Shown in pieces: positions 24,952 through 33,790 of a DNA stretch of 64,000 nt (within the stretch, counting starts at the first letter, position 1; every line of letters starts with the position of its first letter). The notes under the pieces were generated by a model. The model saw nothing but the letters and a program-made list of their open reading frames with translations. It did not search any database and was not told the DNA's origin. The DNA lies in contig NZ_JANHMQ010000002.1 of the NCBI RefSeq assembly GCF_024609325.1, positions 682,001-746,000 on the forward strand, written 5' to 3'. A program made the translations under genes and the position numbers. Source of the stretch: Geothrix fuzhouensis (lineage in GTDB: Bacteria; Acidobacteriota; Holophagae; Holophagales; Holophagaceae).

Positions 24952-27060
24952 TCAATCGACTCGCTTGAGTTCAATCCCGGGGTAGTAGTGCAGCAGGATC
25001 TGCTGGAAGGTGGCGCCCTCGAGGGCCATGCCGTAGGCGCCGGTCTGGCACATGCCCACGCCGTGTCCCCAGCCCCGCCCGTAAAAGACCCACCGGCGCT
25101 GGGCGCCCTGGCCCAGGGTGATCCAGCGGAAGACGTTGTCCTTCAGCCCAAGGAGGCCGCGGATGTGCATGCCGCGGACCCGGTGTGGCGCGCCCTGGCT
25201 GTCCACGAGGGTCAGGTCCAGCACCCGGCCCTCTTCGTTGTATTGGGCTTTGAGTTCGCGGATGCCGGACACCTTGATGCGTTTGCGCACCAGGGCCAGC
25301 AGGTCGGCCTCGGTGTATTCCACGCGCCAGTGGGCCGTGGGGTTGTAGCGGTCCCAGGCCGCGCCATCGGGATCGAGCCGGCGCACCAGCACGCTGGCGG
25401 AACCATCCTCGGCCGGGATCCACCTCAGCCGGTCACCCACCTGGATGTCGGCCTTCGGCACCAGGCGCAGGCTGCCGTCGGGCGCCTCCTCCGCGAGGAG
25501 CAGCCTCGGCGAGAGAGCCAGGGGTTCGGGGCCGCCCCGCTTCCGGCGCACTTGCCGATCCATCAGCAAGGCGCCCTCGCCGGGGACCAGGGGATCCAGG
25601 TCCTGCCACATCCGGCCCAGGGCCAGCAGGGCCTGCCGCAGGGTGGGAGCTTCTTTGGCGGCCCAGGTGGCTGCGGGGACGATGCCTCTTCGGGTGAGGA
25701 ACGCAGCCAACAGGCGATCGCCCGCGGGCAGGTCGGCGGGCAGGAAGTAGGCGGCATCCTGGGGCCGTTCCTGGCCTTCCACCACCTTATGAAGGCCCAG
25801 GGCCCGGGCCAGGGCGAGCGTGAGGTTCCCGGCGCGGTCCAGGGGTGTGGGGTCGATGCCGAGACGCTGCTGGAGGGCCAGCACCGGGGCGGCCAGGTCG
25901 TTCGCCGTGGCAGGACGCGCGAGGCGTTCGCTGGAGAGCCATTCCACCGGCACAATGCCCGCCGCAAGCCTCAGCAGCTCCCAGCTGAGCCAGGGCTGCT
26001 GGGCCTCGGTCGTGACGATTGCGCCTGAAGCGAAGGGCAGCGTGAGCGGCTTGGCGGGATAGCAGGGAGCCGCCTTCAGATAGGGGGCGTCGCCGCCGAA
26101 TACGTAGGCCACGTCCACGGTGTGGCCACCGCAATTCGCCATGAAGAGGGCCAGGATGGGCTTGCCGCCATAGGTGGCGAACAGGCCTTCCGTTTCCTGG
26201 ATGGCCCGGTCCGTGAGGGGCTGCTCGCCGTCGTGCCCGCCGTAGACCTGGTCGGCCACGGTGTCGCCCATGTCGAAGCCATCGGCCAGGCGCTTGCCCC
26301 GATTGGCCACGGCGTAGGTTCGCGCTGCCACGGCCTGGGCCTTGAGGGCCTCGAGGGAGGGGAATTCCCAGGCGCCCATCTCCTTGGGCACCACGCCACG
26401 GAGGTAGGTCTCCAGGTCGAGGGTGTTCACCACGGTCAGGCGACCCTGGGCGTTGGGGAAGATCTCGACCTTGCCGCGGTAGCGCCCTTTGCCCTGGAGC
26501 GAGGTCAGGTCGCCGGAAGGTTTCAACCACACGCCGCCAAGGGGCAGGGCCCGGCGCTCGTAGCGTTCAGTGACCCCGTAGAGGGCCCGGCCCTTGCGGG
26601 GCTGGCTATCGCGGGGTTCCGAGGCCACCCACAGTTCGTCGAAACCCAGGTCCTGAAGCTTCTGGAGCAGCGGTTCGGCCTTGGGTGCCTCGGGGAAATG
26701 GCCCACCAGCACACGCCAGGTGTCCGCGTCCGGCACCTTGACCCGATTCGAGGGCACCCCCAGCTTCTTCAGGCGCTTCATCAGGGCATCCGCTTCCTCA
26801 AGGCCCAGCGGCCGGCCCACCTGGACGCGGTACTCGCTGGTGGGATCGGCGACGCCGCGGCTATCCCACCAGATACGCAGCTTCTCATCCGGGGCCAGTT
26901 TCAGCAGGGGCCTGCCCGCACGATCACAGACCTGACCGCCGCCTTCCAGCGACACGATCCATTCCGTGGCCTGGGTATCGAGGCCGATCTTCAGCGGGGG
27001 CAGGGCGGCGGAGGCGGAAGCGAGCGATAGAACCAGGGCGGGAACGAAGAGTGGCTTCAT
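24952..27060 (-). CDS. SpoIID/LytB-domain protein with SPOR-like N-terminus
   Basis: A 702-residue exported protein (signal peptide MKPLFVPALVLSLASASA). Residues about 45-150 contain two SPOR-like stretches (EYRVQVGRPLGLEEADALM, WRVLVGHFPEAPKAEPLL), which bind denuded peptidoglycan. The SpoIID core starts near 200 (YLRGVVPKEMGAWEFPSLEA) with QAVAARTYA, and ends with WGHGVGMCQTGAYGMA near the C-terminus. The two core parts are separated by about 330 residues of unassigned sequence. SpoIID proteins are lytic transglycosylases of the cell wall; nothing here suggests sporulation. The ATG at 27060 overlaps the upstream stop as ATGA; an in-frame ATG nine bases earlier is possible. Confidence 0.85.
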   Translation of the reverse strand: MKPLFVPALVLSLASASAALPPLKIGLDTQATEWIVSLEGGGQVCDRAGRPLLKLAPDEKLRIWWDSRGVADPTSEYRVQVGRPLGLEEADALMKRLKKLGVPSNRVKVPDADTWRVLVGHFPEAPKAEPLLQKLQDLGFDELWVASEPRDSQPRKGRALYGVTERYERRALPLGGVWLKPSGDLTSLQGKGRYRGKVEIFPNAQGRLTVVNTLDLETYLRGVVPKEMGAWEFPSLEALKAQAVAARTYAVANRGKRLADGFDMGDTVADQVYGGHDGEQPLTDRAIQETEGLFATYGGKPILALFMANCGGHTVDVAYVFGGDAPYLKAAPCYPAKPLTLPFASGAIVTTEAQQPWLSWELLRLAAGIVPVEWLSSERLARPATANDLAAPVLALQQRLGIDPTPLDRAGNLTLALARALGLHKVVEGQERPQDAAYFLPADLPAGDRLLAAFLTRRGIVPAATWAAKEAPTLRQALLALGRMWQDLDPLVPGEGALLMDRQVRRKRGGPEPLALSPRLLLAEEAPDGSLRLVPKADIQVGDRLRWIPAEDGSASVLVRRLDPDGAAWDRYNPTAHWRVEYTEADLLALVRKRIKVSGIRELKAQYNEEGRVLDLTLVDSQGAPHRVRGMHIRGLLGLKDNVFRWITLGQGAQRRWVFYGRGWGHGVGMCQTGAYGMALEGATFQQILLHYYPGIELKRVD

Positions 27061-28013
27061 CCTTTCCATTGTCCCACGAATCGCGCCAGGGTCTCCCAGC
27101 GTCGGGCTCGCAGGGCCTCGACATCGAGCATCAGCCCGTCTGGCCGGCTCCGGTGGAGGAGGAGGGCGATGCAGCTCTGGTCCGCCGGCCGGTAGAAGAG
27201 CGCGGGGCCCGTGTAGCCCAGGTGGAACCACCAGCCGGAAGGCCCGCCGGTTTCCGAGCGCAGGGCTGGCGCCGCGGCGGGGAGCGCGTGGGTGGGCTCA
27301 TCGAGGACATGGATGCCGATGCCCTGAGGGAGTCGCGACAGCAACTGTCCAAAGCGCCCCGTGCCTGAGAAGAGCACCTGGAGACCCAGGCCCCACCGGC
27401 TGCCTTGCTCGCCTTCCGCCACGTCCAGCGCCATGCGGTGCGGCCAGCCGGCGGCCACCCAGCGGGTCAAGGCCGCCTCCAGCTGGGGGGCGGTGGTGCC
27501 GAAGCCCGCATGCCCCGGCATCCCGGCACGCGCATTGGCATCGTGGGGCAGGTGGGCCGCCCGGGGCGGCAGTGGCGCATCTGTAGCGAGGGTCCAGGCC
27601 GCGGCATCGGGACCGTCCGGGACGTATTGGGGTGCCTCCACCCAGGGAGCAGGGCTCAGGCCTGAGGCCAGACCGAGCTTGCGGAAGGGAACGCGGGTTT
27701 CAGCCTCCAACAGCTCCGCCAGCAGCCGATAGTTCAGGTCCGAATAGGTGGCCAGGCCGGGCGTCGCGGGACGCAGCAGGGGATGGTCCGGGACTGCGCG
27801 GCGCAACTGCGCGGCCACAGCTTCGCCCGTATAGGGCCGCCATGGTGGCAGGCCCGCGCTGTGGGACAGCAGCTGCCGCACGGTCAGCGGCAGCAAGCGG
27901 TCATGGAAGCCCAGGGCCCAGCGCCGATCCGCCTCCAGGTCCAGGAAGGCCAGCGCCAGCGGCGCCGTCACCAGGGGCTTGGTGAGAGAGGCGAGGTCGT
28001 AGAAGGCGCTCAC
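27057..28013 (-). CDS. Serine hydrolase (class C beta-lactamase fold), short N-terminus
   Basis: A 318-residue penicillin-binding-protein-like hydrolase. The nucleophile motif SLTK is at residues 9-12, the second motif is YSDLNY near 90, and the C-terminal HLGYTGPALFY fits the fold's last strands (a HTG-like motif). Related proteins usually have 50-60 residues before SxxK; here translation starts only eight residues before it. The start is GTG at 28013, overlapping the stop of the Gfo/Idh gene as GTGA, so there is no room for a longer form in this frame without entering that gene. It in turn overlaps the SpoIID-like gene. A role in peptidoglycan peptide cleavage is inferred from that neighbour. 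Confidence 0.83.
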   Translation of the reverse strand: MSAFYDLASLTKPLVTAPLALAFLDLEADRRWALGFHDRLLPLTVRQLLSHSAGLPPWRPYTGEAVAAQLRRAVPDHPLLRPATPGLATYSDLNYRLLAELLEAETRVPFRKLGLASGLSPAPWVEAPQYVPDGPDAAAWTLATDAPLPPRAAHLPHDANARAGMPGHAGFGTTAPQLEAALTRWVAAGWPHRMALDVAEGEQGSRWGLGLQVLFSGTGRFGQLLSRLPQGIGIHVLDEPTHALPAAAPALRSETGGPSGWWFHLGYTGPALFYRPADQSCIALLLHRSRPDGLMLDVEALRARRWETLARFVGQWKG

Positions 28014-28975
28014 GCCCTGTTGATCTCCGCGAGGCTCTTGGCCACGGCCTTCTGCACCTGGTCGGCGACGCGCATGGCCTCCTGGCCCTCCTCCCAGGTG
28101 ACGCCTTCGGTGCCCTGGCCCAGGCAGGCGGCGTGGAAGGCCTCGATCTCCAGGCGCAGGGGCTCGCCTTCCTCGATATCGGCGGTTTCGGGCTGCACTT
28201 CGGGGCCGTCGGGGCCCATAACGAGGCGCAGAATTTCCAGTTTTTGGGCGGCGAAGTCGAGGCTGGCGTACTCCTTGTCGCCGAAAGCGCGGAGGGTGCG
28301 TTCCTTCTTGCGGGCCACCCGGCTGGCGGTGACGGTGGCGAAGGCGCCGCCCTCGAACTTCAGCCGGGCGTTCACCAGATCAGCATAGGGAGTCAGGACG
28401 GGCACACCCACGGCCTCCACCTCGATCACGGGGCGGCCCACCAGGGCACGAAGCAGGTCCAGGTCGTGGATCATCACGTCCATCACCACATCAACCTCGA
28501 GGCTGCGGGCCGGGAAGGGGGAGACGCGCACGGCCTCGAGGAAGCGGGGCTTGAAGCCCCGTTCGCGCAAAGCGGTAACGGCTGGGTTGAAGCGCTCCAG
28601 ATGACCCACCTGGGCCACGATTCCCGGCGTCGCCAAGCGGGCCTGGGCCAGGGCTTTCAGGAGGGCTGACCCCTCGTCGAGGGTCGCGGCCAGGGGCTTC
28701 TCCATGAGCACGTGCTTGCCCGCTTTCAGGGCCTGAAGGCCGAGGGCATGGTGGAAGCCCGTGGGTGCGGCGATCTGCACGGCGTCCACCTCCGCCAGCA
28801 CCTCGTCCAGCGAGGCGGCCCAGGGGGCCTTGAACTTCGCGGCGATCTCGGGGCCCCGGGTGGGATCCGGATCCACCACGGCAGACAGGATCGCGTCCGG
28901 TGCGGAAGCCGCAATCCGGGCGTGGTGCTGCCCGAGGTGTCCCACACCGACGACGGCGACGCGCAGCTTGGACAT
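28010..28975 (-). CDS. Gfo/Idh/MocA-family NAD(P)-dependent oxidoreductase
   Basis: A 321-residue dehydrogenase. The Rossmann loop is VAVVGVGHLGQHHAR, and the catalytic region has the family's EKPLAAT. The C-terminal domain contains DVMIHDLDLL. Members oxidise sugars, inositols or nucleotide sugars; one branch (GnnA) makes 3-keto-UDP-GlcNAc for amide-linked lipid A, which this resembles in length and opening, but no aminotransferase or lpx gene is nearby. ATG 28975 follows AGGAGGC. It is the first gene of an overlapping run with the serine hydrolase and SpoIID-like genes, so a cell-envelope sugar substrate is plausible. Confidence 0.88.
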   Translation of the reverse strand: MSKLRVAVVGVGHLGQHHARIAASAPDAILSAVVDPDPTRGPEIAAKFKAPWAASLDEVLAEVDAVQIAAPTGFHHALGLQALKAGKHVLMEKPLAATLDEGSALLKALAQARLATPGIVAQVGHLERFNPAVTALRERGFKPRFLEAVRVSPFPARSLEVDVVMDVMIHDLDLLRALVGRPVIEVEAVGVPVLTPYADLVNARLKFEGGAFATVTASRVARKKERTLRAFGDKEYASLDFAAQKLEILRLVMGPDGPEVQPETADIEEGEPLRLEIEAFHAACLGQGTEGVTWEEGQEAMRVADQVQKAVAKSLAEINRA

Positions 28976-29050
28976 GACAGCCTCCTGATCCATCTGATCC
29001 ATTGAGCCTACCAGGGCTGCTACCCTGGGATTCCTACTCCCGAGGCGACC

Positions 29051-29521
29051 ATGAACTTCAAGCTCGAAGCTGTGAACCTTGTCCGGTGGCTGCACTTCGT
29101 CACCCTCACCGTGGGTGGTGGCGCCGCTGTGGTGGCCCTACTGCTCTCAGGCTTCGAGGAAGGCCGCGAGGATATCCGCGGTCTCGCCGCCACCATCTGG
29201 GCCAAGGTGGTGGCCTGGTCCTTCCGGTTGGCGCTCATCGCCGGGATCGGCCTGCTGATCCTGATGATCCAGGGTGGTCAGAACCCCCTGAAGCACGGCC
29301 ACTACTTCCACATCAAGCTGGTCCTGGTCCTGGTGTTGGTGGGTCTGTCGGAGATGACGCCCAAAGCCCTGGCGGTGGGCAAGCGGGGCACCGCCCTGCT
29401 GGCGTTGGTGTTGTTCCTGGCCTCCAGCTTCATTGTCTACAACAAGGGGCTCTTCGGTGGCTCTCCGGCCCCGGCCACAGTGATTCCCGCCACCGCGGAC
29501 AGCACCTTCACCGCTCGCTGA
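29051..29521 (+). CDS. Small four-helix membrane protein
   Basis: A 156-residue protein with four hydrophobic segments (about residues 10-33, 52-73, 87-105 and 113-130). His residues sit in the first segment (RWLHFVTLT) and before the third (GHYFHIKLVL), a layout seen in CopD/HemJ-like membrane proteins that bind haem. I cannot assign it to one family. The tail is Ala/Pro/Thr-rich. It is divergent from the Gfo/Idh gene and its stop lies three bases before the M14 peptidase start, so the two are probably cotranscribed. Confidence 0.7.
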   Translation: MNFKLEAVNLVRWLHFVTLTVGGGAAVVALLLSGFEEGREDIRGLAATIWAKVVAWSFRLALIAGIGLLILMIQGGQNPLKHGHYFHIKLVLVLVLVGLSEMTPKALAVGKRGTALLALVLFLASSFIVYNKGLFGGSPAPATVIPATADSTFTAR

Positions 29522-29524
29522 CCT

Positions 29525-31174
29525 GTGTGGCGCCTGCTTCTTGCCCTGGCGGGGACGACGCTTCTCGCCGGGTGGCCCCAGACCGTCCCTGAACGCACGC
29601 AGCTGAAACGCACGTCCACGGTGGCGGAGGTGCGCGCCTTCATGGAGGCCCTGCGAAAGCAGGCCCCGGGCCTGGAGCCCTACCAGCCCAAGGGCGCGCC
29701 GCGGGTCACGGAGAGCGGCAAGCCCCTGCTGGCCTGGCGGCTGAAGGGCACGGGGAAGGATCCCATTCGCGTCTACGTGAATGCCAACATCCACGCTGGC
29801 GAGGTGGAGGGCAAGGAGGCCATTCAGCAGATCGTCCGGGAGCTGCTCCAGGGGAAGCATCCCCTGTTGCGGCGGAACCTCGATCTGGTGGTGATGCCCG
29901 CCTACAACGCCGATGGCACGGACGCGCTGGATCCCGCCATCCGGCCCTGGCAGCCCAATCCCACGGAAAGCGGTGTGGGCCGCCGCGAGAACGCCCTGGG
30001 CCTGGATCTCAACCGCGACCTCATGAAGGCCGCCGCGCCGAACACCCGCTGGCTCCTGGCCATGCTGCAGGACTTCGACCCTGCCGCCGTGCTGGACCTC
30101 CACACCACCGATGGCAGCACCCACGGCTTCCACCTCACCCACGGCCCCGCCTGCACGCTGGGCGCGGACGAGGGCTTGCTGGCCTTCAATCGGAAGATGC
30201 TGGTGGAGGTGCGTGAGCGCCTGAAGGCCGAAGGCATGCCCACCTACGACTACGGCAACTTCGTGCCCTACAAGCCTACGTCGGAGAAGCCGCCCACCGC
30301 CTGGGAGACCTACGACGCCCATCCCCGGCTGCTGACCAACTACCCGGCCCTGCGGAACCGCCTGGCGGTGCTTTCCGAGAGCTATGTCTACCGGGCCTGG
30401 CCGGACCGGATCTCGGACACCCGCCGCTTCGTGCTGGCCTGCCTGACCTGGATGGCGGAGCACCGGAGCGAGATCCGCGCTCAGATTCACGAAGCCCAGG
30501 CTCGTTGGACGGACGGATGGAACCGCGGTCCCGTCACGCTACCCCTTTCCGCGAAGCTGAAAGAAGTCGAACGCGCCGCATTCGACTGGGTGGACCCCAT
30601 CCGGGATGAAAAGGGCCGCGTGGTGGGCGAGAAGAGCCGCACCCACCTGATCCTGCCCAGCTTCGTGGGTTTTGAGGGGAGGGACTTCGTGTCCGTGCCG
30701 GCCGGCTACCTGGTGGATCCAGCCTACGCCGCCACGGTCCGCCCCCTGCTGGAGGCCCATGGCCTGAAGGTGCTGGAAGGCCTCGCCCGGCCGCGGACCC
30801 TGCCCCTCCTCCGCTTCGAGGAGACAGGTCGCAAGCTCTCTCCGTCGGCCTACCAGGGCGTGTTCACGCTGGAACTCCAGGGCGCCTGGAAGGCTGGGGC
30901 CACGCCGAAGCCGATGGAGCTGCCCTGGACGCCTGCTGACCTGGATCGGGCGCTCTACGTGCCCCTGGACCAGCCCCTCGGCCGCCTCGCCTTCTACCTG
31001 CTGGACCCCCGCAGCACCGACAGCCTGTCGTTCTGGGGCCTTTTCCACACGGTCCTGCTCCGGGGCAATGGCATGTGGGGTGAGCCACCCAGGTTTCCCA
31101 TCCTGGCGGTGGGACAAGGAGATGCTGGCCTTGTGACAACCCAGCCTTCTCCTGCGCCTTTGGCGCAGGAATAG
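29525..31174 (+). CDS. Exported M14-family zinc carboxypeptidase
   Basis: A 549-residue protein with a short signal peptide (MWRLLLALAGTTLLAG). The zinc-binding HxxE is in NIHAGEVEGKE near residue 90, the third ligand in LDLHTTDG near 200, and the catalytic Glu probably in VLSESYVYRAW. M14 enzymes remove C-terminal residues from peptides or cleave peptidoglycan peptides. The last 200 residues form an extra domain with no assigned role. The start is GTG at 29525. Two hairpins mark its 3' end, one inside the last codons (CCTGCGCC-TTT-GGCGCAGG at 31151-31169). Confidence 0.88.
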   Translation: MWRLLLALAGTTLLAGWPQTVPERTQLKRTSTVAEVRAFMEALRKQAPGLEPYQPKGAPRVTESGKPLLAWRLKGTGKDPIRVYVNANIHAGEVEGKEAIQQIVRELLQGKHPLLRRNLDLVVMPAYNADGTDALDPAIRPWQPNPTESGVGRRENALGLDLNRDLMKAAAPNTRWLLAMLQDFDPAAVLDLHTTDGSTHGFHLTHGPACTLGADEGLLAFNRKMLVEVRERLKAEGMPTYDYGNFVPYKPTSEKPPTAWETYDAHPRLLTNYPALRNRLAVLSESYVYRAWPDRISDTRRFVLACLTWMAEHRSEIRAQIHEAQARWTDGWNRGPVTLPLSAKLKEVERAAFDWVDPIRDEKGRVVGEKSRTHLILPSFVGFEGRDFVSVPAGYLVDPAYAATVRPLLEAHGLKVLEGLARPRTLPLLRFEETGRKLSPSAYQGVFTLELQGAWKAGATPKPMELPWTPADLDRALYVPLDQPLGRLAFYLLDPRSTDSLSFWGLFHTVLLRGNGMWGEPPRFPILAVGQGDAGLVTTQPSPAPLAQE

Positions 31175-31200
31175 CTCGGGGCGCCGAAAGGCGCCCCGAG
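31175..31200 (+). terminator. Terminator after the M14 peptidase gene
   Basis: An 11-pair perfect stem (31175-31185 with 31190-31200) closes on a GAAA loop directly after the stop codon. The duplicated yebC tail follows. Confidence 0.8.
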
Positions 31201-31218
31201 GTTGCCGATCTCCAAGTT

Positions 31219-31260
31219 CGGAACCTCAGTCCTCGGGTTCCTCGTAGTCGCCGTTGTGCC
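31219..31260. repeat. 42-base displaced copy of the yebC 3' end
   Basis: These 42 bases are identical to 31396-31437, which holds the last codons and stop of yebC. The two copies are 177 bases apart in the same orientation and enclose family B element B4. This copy is cut off from the yebC reading frame and is presumably non-functional. Confidence 0.95.
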
Positions 31261-31395
31261 GGGGGTCCCGCTCCACGAGCCCGCGAAGCGGGGGAGTGGG
31301 AGCAGGCCGCGGTGCGGCCTGCGATCGCGGGCTGCCAGAAACGCGTGAGACCGGCAAGGCCGGTCGCTCAGCGTTCGCCCGGAGGGCGTGGGGCA
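31261..31395 (-). repeat. Family B composite element B4
   Basis: A 135-base hairpin-rich insert between the two copies of the yebC tail. Hairpins include GCAGGCCGC/GCGGCCTGC and GACCGGC/GCCGGTC. Read on the minus strand it contains CCACTCCCCC, a hairpin, then GGCTCGTGG (31273-31281) and a GGGACCCCC block, the same order as in B1 at 50466-50510. It lies between convergent genes. Confidence 0.7.
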
Positions 31396-31402
31396 CGGAA
31401 CC

Positions 31403-32134
31403 TCAGTCCTCGGGTTCCTCGTAGTCGCCGTTGTGCCACACGTTCTGCACGTCGTCGTTGTCCTCCAGCAGGTCCACGAGCTTGAGGAAGCTGGCGAGCT
31501 TGGAGCCTTCGAGGGCGGTGCTGGTGCTGGGGGCCATGATGATCTTGGCCTCGATGACCGGGAGCTTGGCGGCATCCACGGCATCCTTCACGGCCTGGTA
31601 GACCTCGGGACTAGTCTTAATGACCCAGGCCTCACCCTCGTTGACCACATCGTCGGCGCCGGCATCCAGGGCCACTTCCATGACCTTGTCCTCGGAGACT
31701 TCAGGTTCGACCACGATCTGGCCCTGCTTGCTGAACAGGTAGGCCACGGAGCCATGGGCGCCCAACTCGCCGCCGAACTTGGTGAAGTAGCTGCGAACCT
31801 CAGGGGTGGTGCGGTTCTTGTTGTCGGTCATGGCTTCGACCATGATGGCCACGCCGCCCGGGCCATAGGCTTCGTAGACCACTTCCTCATAGGTCACGCC
31901 TTCGAGTTCGCCGGTGCCCTTCTTGATGGCGCGTTCCCAGTTGTCCTTGGGCATGTTGCTGCCCTTGGCCTGGTCCACGGCCAGGCGCAGGCGGGGGTTG
32001 GCGTTCACGTCGCCGCCGCCCAGGCGGGCCGCCACGGTGATCTCCTTGAGGATCTTCGTGAACACCTTGCCGCGCTTGGCGTCAGCGGCGCCCTTCTTGT
32101 GCTTGATGGTGGACCATTTGCTGTGGCCGGACAT
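31403..32134 (-). CDS. yebC: YebC/PmpR-family protein
   Basis: A 243-residue member of the YebC/TACO1 family, known as DNA-binding regulators and, more recently, as translation factors acting at proline-rich stretches. The opening [25 protein letters not shown] is diagnostic (first residues MSGHSKW), and [20 protein letters not shown] and [11 protein letters not shown] follow. AAGGAG precedes the ATG at 32134. Its last 12 codons and stop are duplicated 177 bases downstream. Confidence 0.96.
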   Translation of the reverse strand: MSGHSKWSTIKHKKGAADAKRGKVFTKILKEITVAARLGGGDVNANPRLRLAVDQAKGSNMPKDNWERAIKKGTGELEGVTYEEVVYEAYGPGGVAIMVEAMTDNKNRTTPEVRSYFTKFGGELGAHGSVAYLFSKQGQIVVEPEVSEDKVMEVALDAGADDVVNEGEAWVIKTSPEVYQAVKDAVDAAKLPVIEAKIIMAPSTSTALEGSKLASFLKLVDLLEDNDDVQNVWHNGDYEEPED

Positions 32135-32257
32135 GGTGTGGCTCCTTCAATCGTTCATTTCATCCTGTTCAGCAATCGCTCCGCGTTCGCTGAGAAAGTA
32201 AAAAAGGGTCATTTCAAGGCTGCGAAATCGGCGCGCACCGGCGATTCCGCATGGGCG

Positions 32258-32977
32258 TCACCCACGCAGCGCCCGACGCGACACCCGCGCGAAGGCCGGG
32301 GCCTCCTGCCGGATCATGGGGCGTTCCAGGAGGAACTGATACCACTGTTCGCCGTAGACCTTCATCTTGAGGGCTTTGCCATTCTGCAGCAGATTGCGAT
32401 TGGTGATGAGGCGCTCGTCGCCCTTGCAGATGCCGAGGCCCTGATTGAGGACCTCGATGGCCTTGTCCCGCTCACCCATCTCCACCAGCACGTAAGCGTA
32501 GACGGCATAGAGCAGGCTCTCCTTCTTGCCGGCCTTCAGGGCCAGGGCGAAGGTCTCCTTGGCCTTCTTCTTCTCGCCGCGCTTCCACTGGAGGATGCCC
32601 AGCATGGCCTTGGCGATGTAGTGCTGCATGGAAGCGGACGCGAGCAGGGGCTCAGCCTCCTCGTTCTTCTTGCGGAGGTACTGCACCACGCCGATCTGGC
32701 CGTCGATGCTGCCCTTCACGAGGAACTGTTTCGGGGCGAAGCGGTAGCCCTCCTTCATGATCTCGATGGCCTTGTCGAACTGCTGCTTCTTCAGCGACTC
32801 GCCCGCGCGGGTGAAGATTTTCTCGAGTTCCTGCTGGACCTTGCGGCCCTGCCAGATGAAAAGTCCGCCACCGGCCAGGATGCCGATGGGAACACTGATC
32901 CAAGGGCTGATGTGCAGCACGAAGGACAGCAGGATCACGGCAAGGGCGGCACCCAGGCCGAGCAGGAGATTGATCAC
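32258..32977 (-). CDS. Membrane-anchored TPR-like protein
   Basis: A 239-residue protein with two hydrophobic segments at the N-terminus (about residues 2-21 and 27-44), followed by a charged helical region carrying tetratricopeptide-like helix pairs (AIEIMKEGYRFAPKQFLV, AKAMLGILQWKRGEKKKAKE, VYAYVLVEMGERDKAIEVL). It probably serves as a scaffold at the membrane. The start is GTG at 32977 with GGAG upstream. It lies between ybeY and yebC on the same strand, but I see no specific link. Confidence 0.72.
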   Translation of the reverse strand: MINLLLGLGAALAVILLSFVLHISPWISVPIGILAGGGLFIWQGRKVQQELEKIFTRAGESLKKQQFDKAIEIMKEGYRFAPKQFLVKGSIDGQIGVVQYLRKKNEEAEPLLASASMQHYIAKAMLGILQWKRGEKKKAKETFALALKAGKKESLLYAVYAYVLVEMGERDKAIEVLNQGLGICKGDERLITNRNLLQNGKALKMKVYGEQWYQFLLERPMIRQEAPAFARVSRRALRG

Positions 32978-33061
32978 GGAGGCTCCGATGGGGCCCGGAA
33001 CCGGGCCAAAGGGCCATTTTATCGGCCTTCGGGCCCTTTTTCCATGAGGAGCTTCAGGAGC

Positions 33062-33790
33062 CTACGCGATGACCCCGCTGCGGGAGGGGCTTGGGCGGCG
33101 ACGGCGAAGCACGCGCTTGGTGGGAACCGCAATGGCCTCCTTGCGGGGCCGGCCAGGCCCGCGCTTCACGGCGGGATCCTTGGGCTTGGCCACCTTACGC
33201 ACTTTGATCTTCTTCTCTTTCTTCACCCGCTCCCGGCGGACGAGGGCGGCGGCGGCCCGACCGGTGACCACGACCCGGCTGCCGTCCTTGAGCTTCTTGA
33301 CCTTGCTGCCGGGCTTGCGGCCCCGCTTGAGGCTCATGGACAGAGGTTCCGTCTCCAGCAGTTCCCGTTCGAGCCGAGCCTGCAGTTCCATCATTTCGCC
33401 ATGATCATTTTCATGGTCATGGCCACAGAGATGGAGGAACCCGTGGATCACCAGGGTCTCCACTTCACGGCGGCGGCTCACGCCAAACTTCTTGGCCATT
33501 TTTTCGGCGGTGGGAAGGCTGATCACGATGTCACCAAGGTGAGGAAAGGCCCCTTTCTCCACACTTGAAGGGAAGCTCAGCACATCCGTCGTCATGTTTT
33601 TCCCGCGGTGTTCGCGGTTGAGTTTTCTCATGCCACGATCATCGACATAAGTCAGCGATACTCCCTGAGCATCTGGAGCGAGTCGATCCCGCAAGCTATG
33701 AAGCAGCTTCCCAAGAGACTGCTCGCCAGGCCCACGCATTTTGCTCCGGCTCGACCAATCGATCTGGAAAGGCAGCTTGGTCTCAGTCAT
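33062..33790 (-). CDS. ybeY: Endoribonuclease YbeY with basic C-terminal extension
   Basis: YbeY is a zinc-dependent RNase that matures the 3' end of 16S rRNA and takes part in ribosome quality control. The metal site HGFLHLCGHDHEND is at about residues 118-131. Usual YbeY proteins end about 20 residues later; this one continues for roughly 90 residues rich in Lys and Arg, with KRGPGRPRKE, which looks like an AT-hook, and a second RGRKPGSK. The extension could bind nucleic acid. I start at ATG 33790 with AGGAG upstream; a start at 33817 is possible. Confidence 0.9.
   Translation of the reverse strand: MTETKLPFQIDWSSRSKMRGPGEQSLGKLLHSLRDRLAPDAQGVSLTYVDDRGMRKLNREHRGKNMTTDVLSFPSSVEKGAFPHLGDIVISLPTAEKMAKKFGVSRRREVETLVIHGFLHLCGHDHENDHGEMMELQARLERELLETEPLSMSLKRGRKPGSKVKKLKDGSRVVVTGRAAAALVRRERVKKEKKIKVRKVAKPKDPAVKRGPGRPRKEAIAVPTKRVLRRRRPSPSRSGVIA

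Noticed and set aside
24952-27060. Sporulation function for the SpoIID-like protein
   Set aside because: SpoIID domains are widespread cell-wall enzymes, and no sporulation gene is present in the window, while outer-membrane features are.
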